Shown one piece after another: positions 9,355 through 17,606 of a DNA stretch of 52,918 bases; within the stretch, counting starts at the first letter, position 1, and every line of letters begins with the position of its first letter. The translations under genes were made by a program, and so were the position numbers. The notes under the pieces are model-generated. The model saw nothing but the letters and a program-made list of their open reading frames with translations. It was not told the origin of the DNA and ran no database searches. Origin of the DNA: Caldilineaceae bacterium bin5 (GTDB lineage Bacteria; Chloroflexota; Anaerolineae; Caldilineales; Caldilineaceae). The stretch spans positions 1 to 52,918 of the forward strand of contig MPML01000030.1 in NCBI GenBank assembly GCA_002238445.1. The letters run 5' to 3'.

Positions 9355-10362
9355 TCAGTGTTTTTCCAGAGTAGCCAGATAGATCGCCGAGGGCGCAAGG
9401 CCTGATCCGCTGCCCTCGTGGCTTGAATAGTAGGAGAGCAGCGCCCGCTCCGGCCCCAGCGCGACGAAGCCGGGATAGGAGTTGTCGCCGCCGCTGGGCA
9501 GGACTGCGATGTCATGCAGGTCAGAGCCGACCAGCTCGTACAGAGCGGTGACGGGTCCATCGTCGGTATGTTTGCGACCGCCGACCAGAATCTGCTCGCC
9601 CCAACGTGTCAGGAGAGGGCCGCCGATGTGTCTGTCCAGATCGGTGCGCGTCCAGTCTTTGAAGGGGGCCCTGGAGCGGCAGAGCTGGGCCGGCCGACCG
9701 CCGGCGCGGGCGACGGCTAATAAAGTATCGTCGTCTTCAAAGAGCAGGGCGGTCTCGTCGCCATAAGCTGGCTGAATCTGGCTCAGCGGTGTCCAGGCGA
9801 AGCCGTCTCCGCCTTGAAGCAGCCAGGATTCCATCCATTCCGGCGGTTCGTCGCGACGGGCAAGAACCTCGAAATTGCGGATGCGCCGGCCGTTGAGATA
9901 GGCCGTGTCCCCGTTGGCGGCCGCGCGCCAGATGTAGTGGCCGTGCGTTCCGTCCAACATGCGCGGGCCGTGCCAGTTGGCGCCGTCTTCGCTCCAGGCG
10001 CAGAAGCCGAGATGATCGTTGACATCGCGGTCGGCGGAGTCTTCGGAATTCACCCACCAGGCGCCGGTGTAGACGAACAGGTTGTCGTTGAAGACCAGTA
10101 GGTGCGGGTCACGGACGTCGCGGTTGGCGACGTTGAAGGAGTGGACCTGTTGCCAGTCTGTCCCATCAAGGCTGGACATGACGACGATGCGCGATGAGGT
10201 GAAAAGCATGTGCCCTTCGGGGCAGCTGCGGAATGTCAGATACAGGCGATCACGGAACCGGCACAGATCGGTGAACGCATTATGATTTCCGTCATTGAAC
10301 AGTTGACGTACGGAACTGACTCGGATGGAGGGCACGAAGGCGGCTCTTGCGGGAATGCACAA
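9355..10362 (-). CDS. Sialidase-like beta-propeller protein, first gene of the Dpp-type operon
   Basis: A 335-residue protein with two Asp-box-like motifs (SSLDGTDWQQV and SEDGANWHGP, pattern S-x-D-G-x-x-W) and repeating F-x-D-x-L-Y/F-V-type strands, which suggests a five- or six-bladed propeller of the sialidase/glycosidase superfamily. No signal peptide is seen, so it is probably cytoplasmic. The full sialidase catalytic set (Arg triad, Tyr/Glu pair) cannot be confirmed, so activity is open; it may be a glycoside hydrolase or a non-catalytic propeller. The start is uncertain: the longest frame uses TTG 10362 without a clear ribosome site, and GTG 10335 is an alternative. It is the first gene downstream of a consensus promoter (10438-10411), which ties its job to the substrate of the transporter. 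Confidence 0.75.
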   Translation of the reverse strand: MCIPARAAFVPSIRVSSVRQLFNDGNHNAFTDLCRFRDRLYLTFRSCPEGHMLFTSSRIVVMSSLDGTDWQQVHSFNVANRDVRDPHLLVFNDNLFVYTGAWWVNSEDSADRDVNDHLGFCAWSEDGANWHGPRMLDGTHGHYIWRAAANGDTAYLNGRRIRNFEVLARRDEPPEWMESWLLQGGDGFAWTPLSQIQPAYGDETALLFEDDDTLLAVARAGGRPAQLCRSRAPFKDWTRTDLDRHIGGPLLTRWGEQILVGGRKHTDDGPVTALYELVGSDLHDIAVLPSGGDNSYPGFVALGPERALLSYYSSHEGSGSGLAPSAIYLATLEKH

Positions 10363-10410
10363 GTTCAGAACTGAGGACTGCTACTAGCTTAGCTAGCTGC
10401 CAGTGTGTGA

Positions 10411-10438
10411 ATTATAGGGAAGATTTGCTTGTTGTCAA
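10411..10438 (-). promoter_or_regulatory. Consensus sigma70-like promoter of the Dpp-type operon
   Basis: Read on the minus strand: TTGACA, a 16-base spacer, TATAAT, i.e. both boxes match consensus exactly. Transcription would begin near 10404, about 40 bases before the TTG start of the sialidase-like gene. A CTAGC-TTA-GCTAG inverted repeat at 10384-10396 lies just past the expected start point and could be an operator. Confidence 0.75.
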
Positions 10439-10612
10439 GCGTCCGAAATTTGTAGCAGGCGGGAGTATCCTCCGCGGTAGACGGTTCGGAGGAAGCTCCA
10501 AGCTACCAGCCTCGTTGGGACCTATGTGATTAGGCCGGACATTGGGAGGGTCCAAGAATGTAGTGTAAGACGTATCGTTGCCGCCAGAGAGATTCGGATT
10601 TATCTCTTATTG

Positions 10613-10920
10613 GTAACTGCTAAGCCGCAGACAGTGTGTGTCTTGACAGACTTTTTGTTTTCGAAGCCAATCAAGTCTTGTGATGGCGTATTCGGTTGGC
10701 AGTCGCCAGGTTGGTTGGGGCACATTGTCGGCATGCCGCGATGGTGGGAAAGAACCAGTACGGTGGGTAGCCAGGGCGGGGCGTTGCGGGGGCGCAGCCC
10801 CTGCACAAGGGAGGGCGCTTGCGCCCGACCGCCCAGAACTGCAGTGGTTAGTGGCCAGTGGAGGGGGGAGAGGGCCGCGGATCAGTCGCGGTTGAGTAGC
10901 TACCTTTTTGTGAGAATCTT
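10613..10920 (+). repeat. Interspersed ~310-bp non-coding repeat, copy 1 (most diverged)
   Basis: It begins GTAACTGCTAAGCC, shares GTATTCGGTTGGC and the GC-rich core (10777-10835) with the other three copies, and ends near a GTTGAGTAG...TTTTTG tail. The second core hairpin here reads GGGCG-CTTG-CGCCC instead of GGGCC-GAA-GGCCC. It lies between two minus-strand genes, ending 2 bases from the stop of the gene at 10923. No convincing protein is encoded on either strand. Together with the promoter at 10411-10438 it accounts for most of the 10363-10922 gap. Confidence 0.85.
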
Positions 10921-10922
10921 GC

Positions 10923-11723
10923 TCACTGAAGTGCGGCGCCGAGCGAGGTGTTGGTGATCAAATCATGCGCTCTGCCAGTGCAGTCGCAGTGCACGTAGAC
11001 GCAGTCGTCAATCACGATCTTGATGTTGTCGGGGTATTTCACTGCCCAGTCAGTTTGCCCCTTGCCCATTCGCCGACCCCAGTACTCACGGAATAGTACG
11101 ACGCGACCGCCCGGTTCGATGTATGCCTCTGACAGCTCGGCGTGCTCGCTTGGAGGTGACCCGCCGGTGTCCCATACGCGAAGGCAGCGAAACGTTTTTT
11201 CGCCGATCGTGACATCGTATGTTCCAGCACCGATGCCAGTCCTGCCGCTTGTGCGATGGGTGCCGTCATTTTGGCGCAGATAGCGACCGTCGTCACGGAC
11301 AGTACGACTCTCGCCCCGCCCCCAATCGGCCTCGAACCACTCGTCCTGGAAAGTTCGCAGCACTTTTGTGCCGCCCATCTGCTGGACAACGCCGAGCCAT
11401 CTGGTCTTCTCTTCGTCGAGTGCGGCGTAGAAGAGATGGGGTCTGCCTGGAACGTCCCAGTCTTCACGTATGGCTTGCTCCTGGACTGCGATTTCGACGC
11501 AGTCCAGGTTATGGACCCTGGCGGGGCTGGTGGCGACCATCTCGGTTACTGCGCTCAGCTCGCGCGTGTCCGCCTCATAGGTGGCCTGCATGGAACGGCT
11601 GCCGGGCAAGGGAACTATCGGCCACCATTGCAGTTCGGGCAGATCGATTTGTGTGATCCTTTCGTCGCATTCGACAATGGAAATGGACGGTCTGAATGCT
11701 GGAAAGGGATGGTTGATTGACAT
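10923..11723 (-). CDS. Hypothetical protein, 266 residues
   Basis: I do not recognise the family. The protein has no signal peptide or membrane helix. It is rich in Trp, Arg and acidic residues, with regular beta-like segments; the C-terminal half (GAGTYDVTIGEKTFRCLRVWD, then AELSEAYIEPGGRVVLFREYWG) looks like a beta-barrel or lipocalin-like sheet. ATG 11723 has a weak GGAACGAG site upstream. Coding bias is like its neighbours. It stands alone, with a promoter region upstream (11724-12130) that also serves the divergent aminotransferase gene, and with repeat copy 1 directly after its stop. Confidence 0.65.
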   Translation of the reverse strand: MSINHPFPAFRPSISIVECDERITQIDLPELQWWPIVPLPGSRSMQATYEADTRELSAVTEMVATSPARVHNLDCVEIAVQEQAIREDWDVPGRPHLFYAALDEEKTRWLGVVQQMGGTKVLRTFQDEWFEADWGRGESRTVRDDGRYLRQNDGTHRTSGRTGIGAGTYDVTIGEKTFRCLRVWDTGGSPPSEHAELSEAYIEPGGRVVLFREYWGRRMGKGQTDWAVKYPDNIKIVIDDCVYVHCDCTGRAHDLITNTSLGAALQ

Positions 11724-12130
11724 ATCGATCTCGTTCCAGTGGACAGTGGTATCGCATGCAATTGCAATATCTTACGTGCCTAACCCAGCAGGAGCCGAGC
11801 TTAGCCCATTTGGTCGAACCAAGCAAATGACGTTGCATAGCCTGATTTCTGACGTTTTGAGAAAAAATAATATCATTTTATAATAAGCTAAGTTTCCCTT
11901 GATGGCTCTTTCCTGGAGAGGAGGGCGCCACTCCCATGAAAGACGACAACGTCAATAGCTGTTGCTCCTTGCCGCCTCAAGGCTGTCAGTTAGGCAGTCC
12001 TAGAGCAAGAGATAAGGTCTATGGCGGCCGGCGCGCCGGCAGAGGGCATGGCGAAAGTAACGCTTCTCGGCATGACCTGAGGCCGCGACCACAGCTATCG
12101 TGACTTAAGCGACAAGGAGAGTGCAGAGAC
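11724..12130. other. Divergent intergenic region
   Basis: No protein is supported. It holds an AT-rich promoter region (see 11857-11884), a 10-bp palindrome TGCAATTGCA at 11757-11766 close to the minus-strand gene, and a GC palindrome GCCGGCGCGCCGGC at 12027-12040. The ribosome site of the DegT-family gene (AAGGAGAG) is at the right edge. Confidence 0.6.
11857..11884 (+). promoter_or_regulatory. Sigma70-like promoter toward the DegT-family gene
   Basis: TTGAGA, 16 bases, TATAAT, inside a very AT-rich stretch of an otherwise GC-rich region. The expected start near 11892 would leave a leader of about 240 bases before ATG 12131. Confidence 0.55.
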
Positions 12131-13339
12131 ATGAATGAAAGCCGCCGCAAGAAGATTCTGGCCCGCGGGCGACCGGGACCGTTCTGGCCCGCGGAGCCGC
12201 TGCTGGGCGGATGGTATACCGAAGAGGAGGTGGAAGCCGCCACCAAAGCGATCCGGGACTCGATGGATCCGACCACGGTGGGCTTCGGCTTCATCTGCCC
12301 GGAGATACTGGAATTTGAAGAAGAGTTTGCCAAGTACTGCGGTGCGGCTGAAGCGATATCGATCAACGGCGCAGGAACCGGCCTGGATATGGCGATGATG
12401 TGCCTGGACCTGGAGCCGGGCGACGAGGTGATCGTACCGGCCATCAACTTCCGGGCGGCGGCGATGGCGGTGATCGGGCAGCGCGGCCAGGTGGTGTGGT
12501 CCGAGGTGGATGCGCGCACTTTCAACATGGACCCGGCAGACGTGGAGAGGCGCATCACGCCGCGCACGCGCGCCATTTTCCCCGTCCACATGAACGGGCT
12601 GTCAGCCGACATGGATGCTTTGCAGGAGATTGCCGAGAGCAATCCCCATCCGCAGCACGGTCCGCTCAAAGTGATCGGGGATGCTGCGCGAGCTGGCGCG
12701 GGCGGTTACAAGGGGACCAAGATCGGCGCGAAGGGCTGGATGACGGTGTTCAGTTTCCACACGATGAAGTTGATGACAACGCTGGGGGAAGGCGGGGCTG
12801 TCACCACAGATGACCTGGAGATCGCGCGCAGGCTGCGCGGCATCCGGCAGTTTGGTTCGGCTCATGACGGCTGGGGCACGAATTACAAGATTACCAAGGT
12901 GCAGGCCGCGGTTGGCCTGGTGCAATTACGGCGACTCGATGATATGACAGGGCAACGGGTGAAGGCGGCCAAACTGCGGGACGAACTGCTGCAGGGTATT
13001 CCCGAACTGACGCTGCCTTACGAGCCGCCCGGCTACGAACATACCTATTATCTGTACACGATGCTGGTGCCGCGTGCATGGGCCGGTGCGAAGCGCGACC
13101 GTCTCATGCAGATAATGAATGAAGAGCACGGCGTGGGGTGCGGGGTCTACAACCGGGCTGTCTATGCCGATTCATCGTTCCTTCGTGAGCAGACGGCCGG
13201 TCAGGAGCTGCCCGACTCCGACGAACTCAGCGCGCGTTTATTCTGTATGGCCTTGCATCCGCTTATGACGGAGGAGGAGAACGAGTATACGGCTGCTGCT
13301 TTGTGGGACGCGGTGGAGCGGGTGCGTTGTGAAGCGTGA
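12131..13339 (+). CDS. DegT/DnrJ/EryC1/StrS-family aminotransferase
   Basis: PLP fold-type I enzyme of 402 residues, the usual size; members transaminate keto-sugars or related ketones, and some are non-aminating dehydratases. Seen: GAGTGLDMAMM (cofactor phosphate region), the VIGDAARAGAGG segment where the pyridine-ring Asp lies, and Lys213 in FSFHTMKLMTTLGEGGA as the Schiff-base residue. ATG 12131 follows AAGGAGAG with normal spacing. The N-terminal WPAEPLLGGWYTEEE is a typical substrate-loop start. It is the first gene of a plus-strand stretch; the next intact genes are transporter permeases, which does not identify the substrate. Confidence 0.9.
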   Translation: MNESRRKKILARGRPGPFWPAEPLLGGWYTEEEVEAATKAIRDSMDPTTVGFGFICPEILEFEEEFAKYCGAAEAISINGAGTGLDMAMMCLDLEPGDEVIVPAINFRAAAMAVIGQRGQVVWSEVDARTFNMDPADVERRITPRTRAIFPVHMNGLSADMDALQEIAESNPHPQHGPLKVIGDAARAGAGGYKGTKIGAKGWMTVFSFHTMKLMTTLGEGGAVTTDDLEIARRLRGIRQFGSAHDGWGTNYKITKVQAAVGLVQLRRLDDMTGQRVKAAKLRDELLQGIPELTLPYEPPGYEHTYYLYTMLVPRAWAGAKRDRLMQIMNEEHGVGCGVYNRAVYADSSFLREQTAGQELPDSDELSARLFCMALHPLMTEEENEYTAAALWDAVERVRCEA

Positions 13340-13464
13340 TAGGGATTAGAGTTCGACTTTCCGGTGAGAAAGGAGGTGGAACCCGTCACAGGCTGCTCCG
13401 TGATTGCCTTGCCGATTTCATTCTCGTGTCAGTAGGTCTTTGCCCCGAAAACAGAGAGGGACTC

Positions 13465-13542
13465 ATGGCTGAACAGGTCGCTTGCTTTGTCGCCCAGCGC
13501 TACTTCATCCAGGGAATCGTGATTACCGGCATCAAGGGTTAG
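13465..13542 (+). pseudogene. C-terminal scrap of a MalG-type sugar permease
   Basis: The last ~19 codons (FVAQRYFIQGIVITGIKG, then stop) match the extreme C-terminus of the CUT1 permease at 28628-29506, which ends FVAQKHYIQGIVITGVKG. No membrane helices or EAA loop precede it. An ATG at 13465 follows GAGAGGG, so a 25-residue peptide could in theory be made, but the simplest reading is the remnant of a deleted permease gene. Confidence 0.65.
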
Positions 13543-13635
13543 GCCGCAGTTGCTGCTATCCCGGCCGCGCCCGACAAGTCAGGTTTTCGCTGGCTTTGTG
13601 ATAGCCTGGCGTCCTGAACCTCTTACAATACCCGT

Positions 13636-13665
13636 TTGCTTTTCCCCTTCCACACTGTATATAAT
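13636..13665 (+). promoter_or_regulatory. Candidate promoter of the second DppBC pair
   Basis: TTGCTT, 18 bases, TATAAT; the -10 box is perfect and the -35 box partial. It lies about 105 bases before ATG 13772. The rest of the 13340-13771 gap holds the permease scrap and nothing else recognised. Confidence 0.5.
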
Positions 13666-13771
13666 GCCGGTTGCCTCGCGCAGTGCCGGCTCGTCGACCT
13701 GACACCTTGACCGCCGCCGGATCCAGTTGCTAGAACTGTTGGCGGCAGCCAGAAACAGAGTCAGCAACGAT

Positions 13772-14761
13772 ATGATCGCGTTCATCGTCCGTAGAATCCT
13801 GCTACTGATACCGACGCTATTCTTTATCACCATAGTTACATTTCTGGTGATTGAGTTGCCGCCGGGCGACTACCTGGACGCCTATGCGGCCAACCTGGCG
13901 GCAGGCGGCGACCCCGTCGACCAGGAGCGGCTCGAGGCGTTGCGCAAGCAGTTCGGCCTCGATAAGCCGGCCCCGCTGCGTTATCTGCAATGGGTGACAA
14001 ATATACTGCGCGGCAACTTCGGATTCTCCTTTGAGTGGAACGTACCGGTCGAGACACTCATCTGGGAGAGGCTGGCGCTGACCTTTTTCATCAGCCTGTC
14101 TACTATTCTCTTCACCTGGATCGTGGGGTTTCTGATAGGCGTCTATTCGGCGGTCAATCAGTATTCGATTGGCGACTACATCTTCACAACGCTGGGCTTT
14201 ATCGGCTTGGGTCTGCCCAATTTCCTGATTGCATTGGTGATAATGTGGTACGCATTCGACAAGTTCGGCCTGCGGTTGAGCGGGCTGTTCTCGCAGGAGT
14301 ATCAGGCCGCGCCATGGAGCCTGGCCAAATTCGGAGACATGCTTACCCACTTGTGGCTGCCGCTGATCATCCTGGGCACGGCAGGCACAGCCGAGATGAT
14401 CCGCACCATGCGCGCCAATCTGTTGGACGAGTTGAACAAGCCCTATGTCGAGACTGCGCGCGCCAAGGGTCTGAAAGAGCGGGTTCTGGTGCGGAAATAC
14501 CCAGTGCGAGTCGCGCTCAACCCATTTGTCAGCACGGTCGGCTGGACACTGCCCAATCTGATATCGGGCGCAACGATCGTTTCGGTCGTGTTGAGTTTGC
14601 CCACCACGGGGCCGATGCTGCTGGGGGCGCTGATGACGCAGGACATGTATCTGGCAGCCAGTTTCCTGATGATGTTGAGCGTGCTGACGGTAATCGGCAC
14701 GTTGGTCTCAGACATGCTGCTGGCCGTTCTCGATCCCCGTATCCGCATGGAAACGCAATGA
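13772..14761 (+). CDS. ABC transporter permease, DppB/OppB type (second set)
   Basis: Inner-membrane permease, 329 residues. The start at ATG 13772 gives the canonical N-terminus MIAFIVRRILLLIPTLFFIT, aligned with the minus-strand DppB; the longer TTG frame from 13727 adds unmatched residues. The EAA loop (KPYVETARAKGLKERVLVRK) is intact. It is a clear paralogue of the gene at 8349-9335. Its partner DppC follows, but no ATPase or binding protein is attached to this pair in the window. Confidence 0.92.
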   Translation: MIAFIVRRILLLIPTLFFITIVTFLVIELPPGDYLDAYAANLAAGGDPVDQERLEALRKQFGLDKPAPLRYLQWVTNILRGNFGFSFEWNVPVETLIWERLALTFFISLSTILFTWIVGFLIGVYSAVNQYSIGDYIFTTLGFIGLGLPNFLIALVIMWYAFDKFGLRLSGLFSQEYQAAPWSLAKFGDMLTHLWLPLIILGTAGTAEMIRTMRANLLDELNKPYVETARAKGLKERVLVRKYPVRVALNPFVSTVGWTLPNLISGATIVSVVLSLPTTGPMLLGALMTQDMYLAASFLMMLSVLTVIGTLVSDMLLAVLDPRIRMETQ

Positions 14762-14813
14762 CGCTGTGGTCGGCGGCAGACCTCCAAACTCCGTATCAGT
14801 GCTGGGGAATTCC

Positions 14814-15977
14814 ATGACGCAGGAATTTGCACAAGGGTCGGATACTATTCTTCCGGACGACCCGGAGTTTTTCGAGGTCCCGAGCGAACGGGAAAAGATC
14901 TTTGTCGCTTCGCCTCGGCAGCTGATGTGGTGGCGCTTCCGCCGGCACAGGATGGCGCTGCTGAGCGGCGTCGTGCTGATCCTGCTCTATCTGGCGGCTC
15001 TGACGTGGGAGTTTCTGGCGCCCTACGATCCATTGCGCCACGATGTGCAGTCGGCCTATGCGCCGCCACAAAGGATACGGTTTTTCGATGAGGAAGGGTT
15101 TAATTTTCAGCCATTCGTATATGGCCTGAAGGGGGCGCGCGATCCTGAGACATTCCGCAAGACTTATGAAGTAGATAAGACTGTCAAACATCCGATCAAA
15201 TTCATGGTGCAGGGCGACTCTTATAAGTTCTGGGGCTTGTTTGAAAACGATCTGCATCTTTTTGGTCTCGAGGATAATGAGGGCACGGTCTTCTTGCTAG
15301 GCGCCGACCGGCTGGGACGCGACGTGCTGTCGCGTTTGCTGGCGGCGACGCGGATCTCGGTCTCAATCGGGCTGGTAGGCGTTATCCTGAGCTTTGTGCT
15401 GGGCGTTCTGATTGGCGGCATCTCCGGCCTCTACGGCGGCACGGCCGACATAGTGATTCAGCGCGTTATCGAATTTATTCGCGCCATGCCGAGCATACCG
15501 CTTTGGCTGGCACTGAGCGCGGCGATTCCCAAGGATTGGCCGGTGACGAGGGTCTATTTCGCCATCACCATCATCCTTTCCTTGATTGGCTGGACCGGGC
15601 TGGCGCGGGTGGTGCGCGGTCGCTTTCTGTCGCTGCGTGAAGAGGACTTTGTGCAGGCGGCGCGCTTTGCAGGCGCGTCGGAGGGGCGCATCATCGTGCG
15701 CCATATGACGCCCTCTTTCATGAGCCACATAATTGCTTCGCTGACTTTGGCCGTTCCTTCAATGATTCTCAGCGAGACGAGCCTCAGCTTTCTGGGTCTG
15801 GGCATGCGGCCGCCGGCGCTCAGTTGGGGCGTGCTGCTGCGAGAGGCGCAGAATTTACAGGCGGTGGCGCTGGCGCCGTGGCTGCTCGCTCCGGGGCTGC
15901 TGGTGGTGATCGCGGTGCTTGCTTTCAATTTCGTAGGCGACGGGCTGCGAGATGCCGCTGATCCTTATGCCCGGTAG
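14814..15977 (+). CDS. ABC transporter permease, DppC/OppC type (second set)
   Basis: Inner-membrane permease, 387 residues, with the same layout as the minus-strand DppC: first helix (LLSGVVLILLYLAALTWEF), a long loop with GADRLGRDVLSRLLAATRIS, then five helices and EAA loop EEDFVQAARFAGASEGRII. ATG 14814 is preceded by GGGGAA. It lies 52 bases after the DppB stop. It probably works with the preceding DppB and borrows ATPases from elsewhere, perhaps the nearby minus-strand DppDF. Confidence 0.92.
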   Translation: MTQEFAQGSDTILPDDPEFFEVPSEREKIFVASPRQLMWWRFRRHRMALLSGVVLILLYLAALTWEFLAPYDPLRHDVQSAYAPPQRIRFFDEEGFNFQPFVYGLKGARDPETFRKTYEVDKTVKHPIKFMVQGDSYKFWGLFENDLHLFGLEDNEGTVFLLGADRLGRDVLSRLLAATRISVSIGLVGVILSFVLGVLIGGISGLYGGTADIVIQRVIEFIRAMPSIPLWLALSAAIPKDWPVTRVYFAITIILSLIGWTGLARVVRGRFLSLREEDFVQAARFAGASEGRIIVRHMTPSFMSHIIASLTLAVPSMILSETSLSFLGLGMRPPALSWGVLLREAQNLQAVALAPWLLAPGLLVVIAVLAFNFVGDGLRDAADPYAR

Positions 15978-16055
15978 TGGGTCAGGATAGAAAAGCAGCC
16001 CTTTGGGGAGCAAATTCCCGAGGGAAACAGTTCAGTTCAGACAGGACAGGAAAAA

Positions 16056-16853
16056 ATGACTGAAACAGTGGTAGACCCGGCAGAGGTAGAATTCTTTCAG
16101 AACAACGGCTATATTCAGTATCACAACTTCCTTTCGCTAGAGGAGGTCGCGTCACTGCGGCAGGCATTGGATGACGCGGTCGCCATTCAGCGGGAGCGAA
16201 TCGTTGGCGCCGAGAAGGGCGGACGCGAATCCGAGGACTATGAACGAGTCTTCAATCAGATGATCAACCTGTGGACCGACTATCCACAAGCGAAAGAGAT
16301 CGCGTTTCACCTGCGTTTGGGCGAATACGCGCGCCAGTTAAGCCGCTGTCATCATGTGCGCATCTACCATGACCACGCGATGATTAAGCCGCCGGGCCAG
16401 GAAAGCAAGCAGACCAACTGGCATCAGGACGCCCCCTACTGGCCAATGGATCCGGTGGGCGCGTTGTCGGCCTGGATAGCGTTAGACGATGTCAGCGTCG
16501 AAAACGGCTGCCTGCACTTCGTTCCGGGTTCGCACAAGCACGGCCGGCTGGAGCCAATCAACCTGACAGACGATGACGATAGCGTGGTCGACCGATTCAA
16601 GGAGCAGGGCTACGCTGTGCCGGAGCCGGTGGCGATGCCGATGCGCGCAGGCGGCGTTACTTTTCACCACGGATGCACCTTTCACTATGCTGGTCCTAAC
16701 CTTACGGACAGGCCGCGGCGGGCCTTCGCCATCATCTACATCCCGGACTATACCCGCTTTACGGGAGGGAAGGACGCGGCCGGGGCTGCGGAGGAGATGG
16801 AGGTGGGCGGCCCTTGGGAACACGAGATTCACCCGATTGTCGCAGGGCGTTGA
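16056..16853 (+). CDS. Phytanoyl-CoA dioxygenase (PhyH)-family protein 1
   Basis: Fe(II)/2-oxoglutarate-dependent oxygenase, 265 residues. The H-x-D iron motif is NWHQD (H123, D125), the distal His is in TFHYAGPN (about 210), and the 2-oxoglutarate-binding Arg is in RPRRAFAI. The central region WIALDDVSVENGCLHFVPGSHKHG is the PhyH hallmark. ATG 16056 follows AGGACAGGAAA. It lies about 80 bases after the second DppC gene and may be co-transcribed, suggesting that it acts on the imported compound. The substrate is unknown; family members hydroxylate diverse small molecules. Confidence 0.9.
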   Translation: MTETVVDPAEVEFFQNNGYIQYHNFLSLEEVASLRQALDDAVAIQRERIVGAEKGGRESEDYERVFNQMINLWTDYPQAKEIAFHLRLGEYARQLSRCHHVRIYHDHAMIKPPGQESKQTNWHQDAPYWPMDPVGALSAWIALDDVSVENGCLHFVPGSHKHGRLEPINLTDDDDSVVDRFKEQGYAVPEPVAMPMRAGGVTFHHGCTFHYAGPNLTDRPRRAFAIIYIPDYTRFTGGKDAAGAAEEMEVGGPWEHEIHPIVAGR

Positions 16854-16977
16854 ACTACATCAGAGATGGAATTGGCGCGTGCGGACAGCATAATCCGGGT
16901 CATTCCTGGAAAAGCCTATGGTGTCGACGGTGCTTTCCGATCAATGCAATTTGCAATTTAGTGGAGACAAGATTCAC

Positions 16978-17202
16978 ATGGGTTTACTAAAAGTAATAGT
17001 AGAAAAGCATGAAGACGGCTTTGTTGCCTATCCTTTAGGTCTAAGAGGAACTGTGGTGGGGGAAGGGGATTCCTTCGAGGAGGCGGTAGCCGACGTCACT
17101 TCTGCGATTAAGTTTCACATTGAGACTTTCGGGGAAGAGGAACTGGAGACAGATGGACCCATTCTGGATGTTTTCATTGCTGAAGCCGACGTTGCTGTTT
17201 GA
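16978..17202 (+). CDS. hicB: HicB-family antitoxin
   Basis: A 74-residue protein of the HicB N-terminal fold: LLKVIVEKHEDGFVAYPLGL then GDSFEEAVADVTSAI, i.e. the degraded RNase-H-like domain that masks HicA. No C-terminal helix-turn-helix or ribbon-helix-helix domain is present, so it may depend on the complex for DNA binding. ATG 16978 matches the family N-terminus; an in-frame ATG at 16918 would add 20 unmatched residues. Its stop overlaps the HicA start by one base (TGATG), which is translational coupling. The cysteine often seen in the PGC part of the domain is absent. Confidence 0.82.
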   Translation: MGLLKVIVEKHEDGFVAYPLGLRGTVVGEGDSFEEAVADVTSAIKFHIETFGEEELETDGPILDVFIAEADVAV

Positions 17203-17441
17203 TGGGGCGCTTTCCAGCCGATGCACCAAAGCGAAGAGTGATCAGTACTATGGAAGCCCTCGGTTTTCGTATGGTTCGGACTGGAAACCACATTGCCATG
17301 GAACGCAAAAACAGTGATGGGAGCCGAGATACTTTGACGTTGCCGAATCATCGTCGTATCAAAGGTTCAACTTTGCGCCGAATTTGCACGCAGACTGGAA
17401 TTTCCAGAGAAGAGTTTCTGGAGGAGTACATGAAAGCGTGA
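17202..17441 (+). CDS. hicA: HicA-family mRNA interferase toxin
   Basis: A 79-residue double-stranded-RNA-binding-like toxin that cleaves mRNA. Seen: KRRVISTMEALGFRMVRTGN, the catalytic-type His in GNHIAMER, TLTLPNHRRIKGSTLRRI, and TGISREEFLEEY at the end, all in family order. It starts at the ATG overlapping the HicB stop. The pair is in antitoxin-first order and appears intact. It lies between a PhyH gene and a transaldolase gene and has no other mobile signature next to it. Confidence 0.85.
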   Translation: MGRFPADAPKRRVISTMEALGFRMVRTGNHIAMERKNSDGSRDTLTLPNHRRIKGSTLRRICTQTGISREEFLEEYMKA

Positions 17442-17606
17442 TCGAGTGCAAGGCGTTTCCTTCAATTTTGCGCACAGCAGGGGAACGAGAGTTGCGATCT
17501 GAAGAAGGGTCTTTCTCTGGCCGACTCTTGCGCCTGAGTTAGTGATTGTAATCTAAACATTCAAAACCCGTATCATAGCGGTTCAAGACCAAGAAGGGAA
17601 GACACT

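Noticed and set aside
13336..13542. 68-codon frame as a genuine small protein
   Set aside because: Only the last part is recognisable and it equals the tail of a MalG permease; the first 45 codons have no support.
17546..17576. Promoter of the transaldolase gene (TTGTAA / TATCAT)
   Set aside because: The 19-base spacing and weak -35 box make it too uncertain to list as a feature, although the -10-like box is well placed.
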